Shown piece by piece: positions 10,898-22,257 of a DNA stretch of 64,000 nucleotides (positions within the stretch are counted from its first letter, which is position 1; each line of letters opens with the position of its first letter). Location of the stretch: the NCBI GenBank assembly GCA_947044405.1, contig CAMRHE010000133.1:4730501-4794500 (forward strand), in the 5' to 3' direction. Source of the stretch: Leptodactylus fallax (Eukaryota > Chordata > Amphibia > Anura > Leptodactylidae). A program made the translations under genes and the position numbers. Under the pieces are notes generated by a model, which searched no databases, was not told where the DNA came from, and saw only the letters and a program-made list of their open reading frames with translations.

Positions 10898-12671
10898 GTG
10901 AGTACACTCCGAATCTACACTGTTATCATCAAGATGCCATATCGTTTGTTGCTGGTTTAGTAGGTGGTTTGTGGTTAAGTCCACGGATCCAGCAAAATTT
11001 TTAGAATTTATCCTAAAACTGATCTTGAATAGCTGTTGAGATTTCCCAATTTTCAATATAGTAGTATGTTTTAAGAAATAAGGAAGCTAGATCAAAAAGT
11101 TGCAAAAAGTTGAATATGAGGCAGCAATTGGTCAGCCATATTCAACTCTTTTTCAATTTTTTGTGCCATTTAGGTTCTGTTTACACATCAATCGTTAATC
11201 TTGACAGACTTGATGGAAAGTCGAAATGACAGAAACGATAAGAGAACTTGTCAAACCACAGCATAAGTCGATGAGATATGTCAAGTATTGGTGGTATCCA
11301 TCATGCAACTGATCCAGTAGAGCATTGTGGCTTCTGTTGTTAGTAGAAACCTCAGCGGTAGTGAGAACAGACCCTTAGGCTGACCATACTCTTTAGATTT
11401 TCAGCGTCCATCTGATTGATGATGGGGTCATTCACTTTAGTTGCTAAAAAAAAGAAGCGCAATGAGTCTGTACACGTTGGCTGATGGAGTGGCTGATCGG
11501 GACAAACACCTCTGATACTTTCAGCCCACAGCCAGGTGAAAATATACACCATTGCTGATCTGATTTTGGCAGACTAAAGTCTGCTGACAACCATCCGCGA
11601 ATGATTATTTGCAGCATTTACATGTCCAATCGCCAGCTGTTCAATGGCCAATGGCCATTTTGGCCGATTAAAATGTAAGGTGTAGGCCCAGCTTTAAAGG
11701 GGACCTGTCACTGACTTTTGAGACATTAAACCACCCACAGGTCCTTATGCCCTTAGGTGGTTTTGTGTTCCGACCATTGGCGTAACTACCACCGTGACCT
11801 GGTGGGCCACTGCTGCTTTTTTTAAAAAAAAAAAAAAAAAGGGCTGTTACCTGCTGGAGTAACCCCAGCAGGTAACGGGCCCTATCAACTTACTGATCCC
11901 AGTTCCCTGTGTGGGGCCACTATGGGACATTATACTGTAAGGAGGGGCCACTTAGGGGCATTATATTGTGTGGAGGGCCACTATTGGACATTATACTGTG
12001 TGGATGGGCCACTTTGGGACATTATACTGTGTGGAAGGGTCGCTGCTAAGTATTATACTGTGTGGGGGGGCCGCAATGTGACATTATGTTGTGTGGAGAG
12101 GCCACTTTGGGACATTATACTGTGTAAATGGGCCATGACACTGTGTGGGGGCCAGGGAAGGGGGCACTATGGTGTGTGGCAGTGGAGGGCCCAAGTCAAA
12201 AGTTTTCTATAGGGCCCAGTGTTTGCTAGCTACGCCCCTGGTCCTGATTAGCCCCATCCTATCTGCTCCACGCTAACCATGGATCATCAAAGTTGTGGGA
12301 TCACCACAGCTCCGACATTGCCCTTTTGGGCAAGTTGAATAGATGGAATTCTTGAAATATTGCAAGTTGGTCATGGCTTTTTCTCATAGAAAGGGACGGT
12401 CACCTGCAGGTCACAATAATGCTGTGATTTCACTGCAACTTGTTCTTGGGCCCTAACTTACAATTTTACCGGACACTGATGTGGGCCACAAGTCATCTAT
12501 CATTTAACTGTTTCTTAAGCAATAGATATTCCTGCAATCCTATAGAATATAAAGACGTTGTGATGGAGATACAGCTCTGCTACATCTATAGTGTTACCAT
12601 GGTAACCAATCTGTCTGCAGCCATCTTGTGTGTATTTTAAGTTATTTTTTTTTAATTTTATTTCTGTGTAG
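10898..12671 (+). other. NOX4: NOX4 intron (1774 bp)
   Basis: Begins GTGAGT and ends TGTAG. A TTAAAGGGGACCTGTCACTG-type MITE end lies at 11693, and a complete hAT-like MITE at 11775-12240. Its 3' end contains a poly(T) tract before the acceptor. Confidence 0.85.
11775..12240. mobile_element. Short hAT-like MITE, same family as 1475-5324
   Basis: It starts CATTGGCGTAACTAC and ends TAGCTACGCCCCTG, the same TIR family as the element at 1475. The 8-bp flanks gttccgac and gtcctgat match at five positions and differ by three C/T changes. Inside are a 17-base A run (11824-11841), the palindromic GGTAACAGCCC/GGTAACGGGCC region, and a ~30-bp tandem array at 11922-12160 based on GGGACATTATACTGTGTGGA. 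No transposase. Confidence 0.78.
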
Positions 12672-12756
12672 ATTGTAAGCAGGAAAACCAGAAGACTTCT
12701 GCATAAGTACAAGTCATTCCATGCAGCCTGTGGCATCGCCATATGTGTCTTTTCAG
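12672..12756 (+). CDS. NOX4: NOX4 internal exon: loop B and start of TM3
   Basis: Reads IVSRKTRRLLHKYKSFHAAC then GIAICVFS. The basic RKTRRLL stretch is the cytosolic B-loop, important in NOX enzymes for contact with the dehydrogenase domain. The His in SFHA is the first of the four haem-ligating histidines; its helix partner is 14 residues later in the next exon. The acceptor is TGTGTAG and the donor GTAAGA. The exon leaves one base (G) of a split codon completed by the next exon. Confidence 0.96.
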
Positions 12757-13189
12757 GTAAGATCGACAATAATATGGCTAGTTTTGCTCATTCCTGAAAA
12801 ATTTTAAAAATTAAAAATCCCTTTCTATTCACAATAAACCTATACCTGATCATAGAAGTAAGATACATGACAGCTACCCTCAAGTACCCCATGCGCAAAC
12901 TCAAAATTGTCCCAAATTGATCAGGATTGTCCCAATTTTTCTGGCACATTTGTCTTGTCCCAGCTCAAAAAGTGCTGCATGGGGTATGCCATCCTCTGCT
13001 CCCAAAAAGGAGTTCCATTACAGATTGGGGGCAGTCCCAGGGGCGGGATTTCAATGGCCCGATTTTTACCCCCAGAATTTTGTTAATATGCTCAAGCAGA
13101 TTAAAACCCAACGTATCCCTGTTTCCCTCCATAAAAAATAAATTCAGGAATGTCTATTTAGATATGTAAATCAGATTGCAAAAAATGTC

Positions 13190-13970
13190 CTAGGGGGAGT
13201 AAAGCTAAGAGAGTCACTGGTGGAGAAGGAACTGGGTGTACTTGTAGATGATAGGTTATATAACCGCACAATGTCAGTCAGCTGCTTCTAAGGCCAGCAG
13301 GATATTGTCATGTATTATAAGGGGTATGGACTTGCAGGACAGTTCTTATCTGGGCACCAGTTCATAGAAAGGATGTCCTAGATTTGGTAATGGTTTAACG
13401 GAGGCCACAAAACTGATAAGGGGCCCGGAGGATGTCACTTATGAGGAGAGACTAAAGGAGTTAAATCTGTTTAGTCTGGAGAAGAGACATTTAAGGGGAG
13501 ACACGATAAACCTGTATAAATATTTAAATGGCCCATACAAGAAATATTGGGAAAAGCTGTTCTATGTAAAATCCACTCAAGAGACAAAGGGGCGCTCTCC
13601 CTGTCTGGAGAAAAAAAAGGTTTACTCACAAGAACTGACAAGGCTTCTTCTCTGTAAGGACTGTGAATCTGTGGAATAGCCTATCCCAGGAGCTGGTTCT
13701 TTATGGTATGAGCCATAAATCTGTGGAATATCCTACCCCAGGAGCTGGTTCTTCACTGTAAGAACTGTGAATCTGTGGAATAGCCTACCCCAGGACAGGT
13801 TCTTTACTGTAAGGGCTGTGAATCTGTGGAATATCCTAGCCCAGGAGCTGGTTCTTTACTGTAAGAGCTGTGAATCTGTGGAATAGCCTACCCCAGGAGT
13901 TGGTTCTTTACTGTAAGGACTGTGAATCTGTGGAATAGCCTACCTTAGGAGCTGGTCACAGCATCAACAT
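13190..13970 (+). mobile_element. Decayed CR1-like LINE fragment with 3' tandem amplification
   Basis: Conceptual translation in shifting + frames gives the RT-distal CR1-type motifs EKELGVLVDDRL (about 13223), YEERLKELNLFSLEKR (about 13440), LRGDTINLYKYLNG (about 13492) and RTVNLWNSLPQELV (about 13655). Many stops and frame changes show it is inactive. The last motif has been duplicated into about six units of ~52 bp. Confidence 0.8.
13655..13965. repeat. ~52-bp tandem array made from LINE coding sequence
   Basis: The motif GAATCTGTGGAATAGCCTA (variants in some units) recurs near 13665, 13716, 13769, 13820, 13872 and 13924, a steady 51-53 bp spacing. Each unit also carries CCCAGGAGCTGGTTCTTTA. 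Confidence 0.85.
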
Positions 13971-15765
13971 GTAAGGGCTTAGACTAGTTTTAGAAAAAGT
14001 TGTTGCTCATGATGATGATTCACAGACTACTTGTGAGTTACTCAATTTGTCTTCTCCCCAGCTGCCTTCACTTCACAATTACATTGTAGTGTGACAACAA
14101 CTGGCCCTGTCTTAAAAAGGTCACCTGGCTAGTTACATAAACCCCAAGTGCCCCTAATAGACCCTAAGTCACATTTTGAGTAAAGCTTATATTTCGTTAT
14201 GACCTATATCTCCCCTTCTTTTTCCGTGATGCGTCACTTCCTTCTTGTCCCACTACAAACCTGCTTATTTTGTGTCACCTTTCCATATTTCCATCTATGA
14301 CTTATGGGTTGTCCTACCACAATTTGCCTCTCTCCTTACTGTCGTAATGGTTGAGTATGAAATTTTAGTCTTCAGTTGCCAAGGTCCAAAAGCCAAAGAG
14401 GGATAATGGGTAGATGATTGACTCAACAGGACCTGGAGATTTTGCTTATGAAATCTCTTAAAGGCAAACATGGAAATCCCATTTACCATGAACCCTTAGT
14501 GTGGGTGGTTAAGACTCCAATTCTTCAAAAGGAAGGTGTGTCACTTGACCAACTTTTTGCATTCATTGCAGGAGAGATGGGTGATGTAATATTTCATACA
14601 TATCCTCCAAAAATGATAGAATTTTGTAAACTAAAATTTAGCAGTACGGTCAATGGAGATCAGTCCATACCCCATTGGCTTCCATGAGTCTCAAGAAAGT
14701 TATATCGAGCATTTTGAGCTATGAAGGGTTCCTCCCATGATTCCTCACTCTGCATAGTCTAAACCTTCATTCCCCACCACCCAATTATTCATTTTCTGGT
14801 CCTTCAAGAGCTTTGATGTGGTCACGTCTTCTACATCCGTGGGTATTTTTGCAACTTAGTAGACACTTTATTACATTAGCAAATATATTAGTGATGTCGT
14901 CCAGAGATATCTGGAATATTGAAGGATTTAAGAGGATTGGCCTTCTAGGAGACGTTGTAAAATAAATTATGCATTGTGAAGTAGTGGAGGTCATTCCAGG
15001 CTTCCCTTATCAACTCCTACACAATCCTGACTATATTTACTGCACTGCTGAGCCTGTTAGTCAGCAAACAAGATGCGGTTCATAGGAAGGAGAGGACTGG
15101 AATAGGATTTTAAATAACAAGAAGCATTGCCATGGAAACAGCCAGAATAAGATATACAGGTACCGCAAGATATTCCTGGAAAAGTGACAATTATTTCATG
15201 TGTTTTTCCTGTTTTAGACTTATATGTGCTCAAGCTTTTGAGAAGTTTTTGGAAAAGGCAAACAAAAATAAATATGACTTTAATATCTGTATCAAGATTT
15301 GATCTCAAAACAACATACTCCATAGTAGCGGCCACTGCAGAAACCATGGGATTCCATTAGAATGGGGTCTTAGATTGGCCCCTTTCTACCTTCCAAGTGG
15401 AATGTAAAGTAGTGACTCTCCAGAGAGTCCAGCAGCCTAAAATTTTTGGAAAAAAAATTTAAGCTACATTCACATCTTTATCGTTAGATCAGTTTTTCTG
15501 TTACATTATGGAAACGGTAAAATGAAAATAATGGCTGAGCCAATCCCAACGTCATCTGATGGGCCTCTATGACTTCCATGTTCCCATAGGGCCTAGGAAT
15601 AGGACTTCTTCCGATGGGACAACACTAGACCAAACCCATAAATGAAATGAAATCCCAGAGCAGAGTCCTAAATAAATTCAGACCCCTAAAAAAAACCAGA
15701 TCCCAGAATAGATCCTTAAAATAATCTGACCCCAAACCAGACCTCTGAATGAATCAAAATCTTAA

Positions 15766-16529
15766 AGTGTAACTAAACTTTCGATTTTCTGTCAGTATTT
15801 GTGTCAATAATAAATTTTGTAATATACTTTATTAATAGATTTTGTCTCCTTTTTGTGAAATCCTGCATTTTTTCACTCTTTCCCTTGTTTCTGTATTGAG
15901 ATATGTTCCTGCCTCTCACTGAATGTTACTGTGTATGGGGTACAGGGCTGTGTAACATGTAGAGAATATGAGGGGGGGGGGTCAATACAAACAGTTATAG
16001 CTCAGACATTATAAAACTTACAAACTTGCTTTTTGTGTCATATGGAAGAGGAGATTCTCTTTTCTTCTCAGATACTAAGTTGCAGTGCTATCTAAATTAT
16101 TTCCAGAGATATCACTGGTTGAAAAACACTGGATTTTTTGGATTTTTATACCGATTGTATTTTCAACCAGTGATATCTCTGGAAATAATATAGATAGCAC
16201 TGCAACTTAGTGTGACATGACAGAAGAGAATCTCCTCTTCATATGACACAAAAAGCAAATGTTTATGTTTTATAATATCCGAGACATAATTGTTTGTAGT
16301 GACCCTCTCCCCTCATATTCTCTACATGTTACACAGCCTGTACTCCATACACAGTAACATTCAGTGAGAGGCAGGAACAGCTCTCAATACAGAAACAAGG
16401 AGAGGCAGTGAAAAAATGCAGGATTTCACAGAAAGGAGACAAAATCTGTTAATAAAGTATATTACAAAATTTATTAATGACACAAATACTGCCAGAAAAT
16501 CAAAAGTTGTCCAAAAGTTTAGTTACACT
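15766..16529. mobile_element. TTAA-flanked foldback MITE, 764 bp
   Basis: The ends are AGTGTAACTAAAC and GTTTAGTTACACT with TTAA on both sides (15762-15765 and 16530-16533), a piggyBac/Kolobok-type target. The two halves are near-complete inverted copies: the arms pair through to AACCAGTGATATCTCTGGAA beside a loop of about 50 bases near 16140. No coding capacity. It interrupts a degenerate CAGACC array that resumes on its right side. Confidence 0.87.
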
Positions 16530-18518
16530 TTAAATCAAACCAGATCTCTAAGATCTCTAGAGCAGATCCCTAAATTAACCTGAACCAGACTAGACCTCTA
16601 AATGAATCAGACCTTGATCAGAACCTGAAGACAGATCCTAAATCAGGCCCCAGATCAAATCCCTAAATTAGACCCCAGACCAGACCCTGAAGTCAGATCT
16701 CAGATCAGACAAAAAATGAAACCCTCTCTGCAGGCAAGTCAGCATTTACTAAGCCCCTATGCCAAAAAGTGGCTTAAAAAGTTGCAAACCTTGTTTTTAC
16801 ATTGCCCGTGGCCCTTTCCAGAAAAGCTGGGGGCTGGGCCATCAGTCGCACCAGATTCATCATCATTTACCTCAGTTTCCTGACATACATGATGCCTGAA
16901 ATCTAAGCCATCTATGAGCTGATATAGATTTCCGCTAGGTGCACAGCCCGGGAGGGGATACACCTGATGTATGATGGGGCCAGGGATGACACAGGGATCA
17001 CCAAGACCGGCGTACAATATGCCAGTCTTGGATGAGTCCATCCCAATGTCCTGATACCAGGCATCTTTGCCAGTCAGGAAATGACAATAATGTATATTAA
17101 TTGGGTGGAGGGGATCTTTGTTCCCCCCATTGCTTCCCCAATGGTACATTCATTTATATGGTGTCCAAGTATTGGGCATTTATATCTATTCTTATATATT
17201 TCCCAAATGTGCAATTTGCTTGGTTCCTCGTCTTTTAGGGACCCCCCAAGACCTAGGGGCCCGATTGATGTGGCATTCTCTTATGGCTTCTGTAAAAATA
17301 CAAATAAAAGATTTGTTTGCTTTTTTCTATATCATATGTAAAAACTGGGCACCTGAGCTCAGTATCTTTCCCTGCCAAATAAGCTCCCCATATAATGAGC
17401 TGCGCTCCGCAGGTGACCCAATGTCGCGTTCCCAGTGCTCTTTTGCCTGCTGGGCCGTTGTGACTTGGCAGCTCTTAAGCGTATGGGAATGGACATTACA
17501 AATGGTTTAATTTTCTCTTGGTTTGCTGGTGTCAACTTTTTTTTTACAGATTGTAGGTGATGTCATTGTCTGGCTAAGCGTCTGCAGCAGATGGGAAAAC
17601 CACGATTAGCAATTATCTTGTGGTTGATACTGAAGTCAGCTCTCCGCAGACAGTCATGTGATAACGCAGCTCGCTGTCCACCGCCACTTGGGTCATGTTA
17701 CACTACAGATGTATTATGTTAATATGGCTGCATCCCCTTCCCCACACTGGTGGCTTCTTGTTATTCTCACTGATTTCCCACTGAGGTTTTTACAGCAGCT
17801 TCATCTCATTTCTGTATCGGCTTCCATAGAGCGGCCATATGTGTGCAGCGCCGGTTGTCATCCATCCACAGATGCTTCTGTTGTACATCTCAGCTCATAA
17901 AGACACGAAAGAGACATTGACGACTTTTTTATGAGACCCCGAGAGAGGTGCAATTATCTGACGTAAAAAAGACTACGCTTCCCCATTGATATACTAGGGT
18001 CTAAAAATGACCAGTGCAGGGACTAGTGCGGTGCAAGAAAATGCAACCACTGGAAGGGACAGGATATGGATAAAGGGAAAAAGAAGGAGGATGACAAATA
18101 TTTATCACTAAGTCCAGGGTCTTTTTAACACATCGGTGGGCCCAGTTTCATGAGTGGTACCCCTCTCTCCCCATCTCCACCCTTTAGACATAATTCCTAT
18201 CAGAGGATACAAAGACTGATAGATGTGGCAGAGTGTATAGTGCACTGAAACAAGTTTTTATGTGTTAAGCCCTTAACCCTGCCTGTGTCCCCTTAAACCT
18301 CTCCAATTACAATCATGCCACTTTGTGTTTTAACATAGTAATAGTGCCCTTCCATGTATAGCAATCAGTGATAATGTCTCCTTAGTTCCCATCACACAGT
18401 ATAATGTCCCCTAGGTGGTCCCACTCAATATTATGACCCATAAGTGGCCTGCACAAGGTATAATGCCTCTCACTGGCTACCAAATAGTATAATGCTTCCT
18501 TAGTGACCCCATACAATA

Positions 18519-21500
18519 TAATAATCTATATATCTATAAAACATAGTGTATGACACTGTCAGGGCTCCTAGGAACCTATCTATAAAACGTAGTGTAGAAC
18601 ACTGTCAGGGCTCCTAGGAACCTATCTATAAAACATAGTGTAGAACACTGTCAGGGCTCCTAGGAACCTATCTATAAAACATAGTGTAGAATACTGTCAG
18701 GGCTCCTAGGAACCTATCTATAAAACATAGTGTATAACACTGTCAGGGCTCCTAGGAACCTATCTATAAAACATAGTGTAGAACACTGTCAGGGCTCCTA
18801 GGAACCTATCTATAAAACATAGTGTATGACACTGTCAGGGCTCCTAGGAACCTATTTCTAAAACATAGTGTAGAACACTGTCAGGACTCCTAGGAACATA
18901 TCTATAAGACATAGTGTAGAACACTGTCAGGGCTCCTAGGAGTCCTATCTATAAAACATAGTGTAGAACACTGTCAGGGCTCCTAGGAACCTATTTCTAA
19001 AACATAGTGTAGAACACTGTCAGGGCTCCTAGGAACCTATTTCTAAAACATAGTGTAGAACACTGTCGGGGCTCCTAGGAACCTATCTATAAAACACAGT
19101 GTAGAACACTGTCAGGGCTCCTAGGAACCAATCTATAAAACACGGTGTAGAACACTGTCGGGGCTCCTAGGAACCTATCTATAAAACATAGTGTATGACA
19201 CTGTCAGGGCTCCTAGGAACCTATCTATAAAACACAGTGTAGAACACTGTCAGGGCTCCTAGGAACCAATCTATAAAACACTGTGTAGAACACTGTCAGG
19301 GCTCCTAGGAACCTGTCTATAAAACATAGTGTATGACACTGTCAGGGCTCCTAGGAACCTATCTATAAAACATAGTGTAGAACACTGTCAGGGCTCCTAG
19401 GAACCTATCTATAAAACATAGTGTATGACACTGTCAGGGCTCCAAGGAACCTATTTCTAAAACATAGTGTAGAACACTGTCGGGGCTCCTAGGAACCTAT
19501 CTATAAAACATAGTGTATGACACTGTCAGGGCTCCTAGGAACCTATCTATAAAACACGGTGTAGAACACTGTCAGGGCTCCTAGGAACCTGTCTATAAAA
19601 CATAGTGTATGACACTGTCAGGGCTCCTAGGAACCTATATATAAAACATAGTGTAGAACACTGTCAGGGCTTCTAGGAACCTATCTATAAAACATAGTGT
19701 ATAACACTGCCAGGGCTCCTAGGAACCTATCTATAAAACATAGTGTAGGACACTGTCAGGGCTCCTAGGAACCTATCTATAAAACATAGTGTAGAACACT
19801 GTCAGGGCTCCTAGGAACCTATCTATAAAACATAGTGTATGACACTGTCAGGGCTCCAAGGAACCTATTTCTAAAACATAGTGTAGAACACTGTCGGGGC
19901 TCCTAGGAACCTATCTATAAAACATAGTGTATGACACTGTCAGGGCTCCTAGGAACCTATCTATAAAACACGGTGTAGAACACTGTCAGGGCTCCTAGGA
20001 ACCTGTCTATAAAACATAGTGTATGACACTGTCAGGGCTCCTAGGAACCTATATATAAAACATAGTGTAGAACACTGTCAGGGCTTCTAGGAACCTATCT
20101 ATAAAACATAGTGTATAACACTGCCAGGGCTCCTAGGAACCTATCTATAAAACATAGTGTAGGACACTGTCAGGGCTCCTAGGAACCTATCTATAAAACA
20201 TAGTGTAGAACATTGTCACGGCTCCTAGGAACCTATCTATAAAACATAGTGTATAACACTGTCAGGGCTCCTAGGAACCTATATATAAAACATAGTGTAC
20301 GACACTGTCAGGGCTCCTAGGAACCTATCTATAAAACATAGTGTAGAACATTGTCACGGCTTCTAGGAACCTATCTATAAAACATAGTGTATAACACTGT
20401 CAGGGCTCCTAGGAACCTATATATAAAACATAGTGTACGACACTGTCAGGGCTCCTAGGAACCTATCTATAAAACATAGTGTAGAACACTGTCAGGGCTC
20501 CTAGGAACCTATCTATAAAACATAGTGTATGACACTGTCAGGGCTCCAAGGAACCTATTTCTAAAACATAGTGTAGAACACTGTCGGGGCTCCTAGGAAC
20601 CTATCTATAAAACATAGTGTATGACACTGTCAGGGCTCCTAGGAACCTATCTATAAAACACGGTGTAGAACACTGTCAGGGCTCCTAGGAACCTGTCTAT
20701 AAAACATAGTGTATGACACTGTCAGGGCTCCTAGGAACCTATATATAAAACATAGTGTAGAACACTGTCAGGGCTTCTAGGAACCTATCTATAAAACATA
20801 GTGTATAACACTGCCAGGGCTCCTAGGAACCTATCTATAAAACATAGTGTAGGACACTGTCAGGGCTCCTAGGAACCTATCTATAAAACATAGTGTAGAA
20901 CACTGTCAGGGCTCCTAGGAACCTATCTATAAAACATAGTGTATGACACTGTCAGGGCTCCAAGGAACCTATTTCTAAAACATAGTGTAGAACACTGTCG
21001 GGGCTCCTAGGAACCTATCTATAAAACATAGTGTATGACACTGTCAGGGCTCCTAGGAACCTATCTATAAAACACGGTGTGACACGTCAGGGCTCCAGGA
21101 ACCTGTCATAAAACATAGTGTTGACACTGTCAGGGCTCCTAGGAACCTATATATAAAACATAGTGTAGAACACTGTCAGGGCTCCTAGGAACCTATCTAT
21201 AAAACATAGTGTATAACACTGCCAGGGCTCCTAGGAACCTATCTATAAAACATAGTGTAGGACACTGTCAGGGCTCCTAGGAACCTATCTATAAAACATA
21301 GTGTAGAACATTGTCACGGCTCCTAGGAACCTATCTATAAAACATAGTGTATAACACTGTCAGGGCTCCTAGGAACCTATATATAAAACATAGTGTACGA
21401 CACTGTCAGGGCTCCTAGGAACCTATCTATAAAACATAGTGTAGAACATTGTCACGGCTTCTAGGAACCTATCTATAAAACATAGTGTATAACACTGTCA

Positions 21501-21850
21501 GGGCTCCTAGGAACCTATATATAAAACATAGTGTACGACACTGTCAGGACTCCTAGGAACCTATCTATAAAACATAGTGTATAACACTGCCAGGGCTCCT
21601 AGGAACCTATCTATAAAACATAGTGTAGGACACTGTCAGGGCTCCTAGGAACCTATCTATAAAACATAGTGTAGAACATTGTCACAGCTCCTAGGAACCT
21701 ATCTATAAAACATAGTGTATAACACTGTCAGGGCTCCTAGGAACCTATATATAAAACATAGTGTACGACACTGTCAGGGCTCCTAGGAACCTATATATAA
21801 AACATAGTGTACGACACTGTCAGGGCTCCTAGGAACCTATCTATAAAACA
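18519..21850. repeat. 46-bp minisatellite, about 72 units, with higher-order pattern
   Basis: The unit contains AACCTATCTATAAAACATAG, TGTAGAACACTGTCAGGGCT and CCTAGG, 46 bp in all. Variant units (TCCAAGG, CACGGTG, CCTGTCTAT, TATATATAAAA, CTTCTAGG) recur in a fixed order. The TCCAAGG unit appears at 19437, 19851, 20541 and 20955, spaced 414, 690 and 414 bp, that is 9, 15 and 9 units. It lies inside a NOX4 intron, ending about 310 bp before the next exon. Confidence 0.95.
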
Positions 21851-22159
21851 GTGTGTGATTCCAGAATGAGTTGCTTTTTGCAGCATGAGCTTTTACAGAT
21901 CAATTGCAGAATTTTTGGCAACAGATTTACCAGATTTGCACAACCATATACTGTATATCACACTTCAATAATAGTAAATTTGTCATTTAAATGTTTCATT
22001 TCACCATGGTTAAGATATATCAGCATTACCAACATGGATATGGAAAATCCAGATACCACCTAGAAAGCACAAATAGTTCCAAATAACATTCTCAACACGG
22101 CTACATCTGTACGGTATTAGTGCAGACAATGTGCTCATTGTTCCTTCCTCTCTCTCCAG

Positions 22160-22257
22160 CTGTACACGTCGGAGCTCACATCATTAACGCTGTTAACTTT
22201 TCTATAAACTACAACAATGACTATACTGCACTTAATGTCGCCCGCTACAAAAATGAG
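22160..22257 (+). CDS. NOX4: NOX4 internal exon: rest of TM3 and extracellular loop
   Basis: Reads AVHVGAHIINAVNFSINYNN then DYTALNVARYKNE. The His of AVH is the second haem ligand, 14 residues after the one in the previous exon. NFS is an N-glycosylation sequon in the same place as in mammalian NOX4. VARYKNE corresponds to the family's AARYRDE. The acceptor is CTCTCCAG and the donor GTAAGT; the exon ends on a codon boundary. Confidence 0.97.

Larger units (their letters stand above)
12757..22159 (+). other. NOX4: NOX4 intron (9403 bp)
   Basis: Holds a CR1-like LINE relic (13190-13970), a TTAA foldback MITE in a degenerate array (15600-16720), a dispersed repeat at 16780-16990 (related to 22395-22500 by the GATGCCTRAAATCTA motif), about 1 kb without recognised features at 17-18 kb, and a 3.3-kb minisatellite. 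The acceptor is CTCTCTCCAG. Confidence 0.85.

Noticed and set aside
18519..21850. CRISPR-like regular array
   Set aside because: Units are contiguous 46-bp tandem repeats without unique spacers, in a vertebrate intron.
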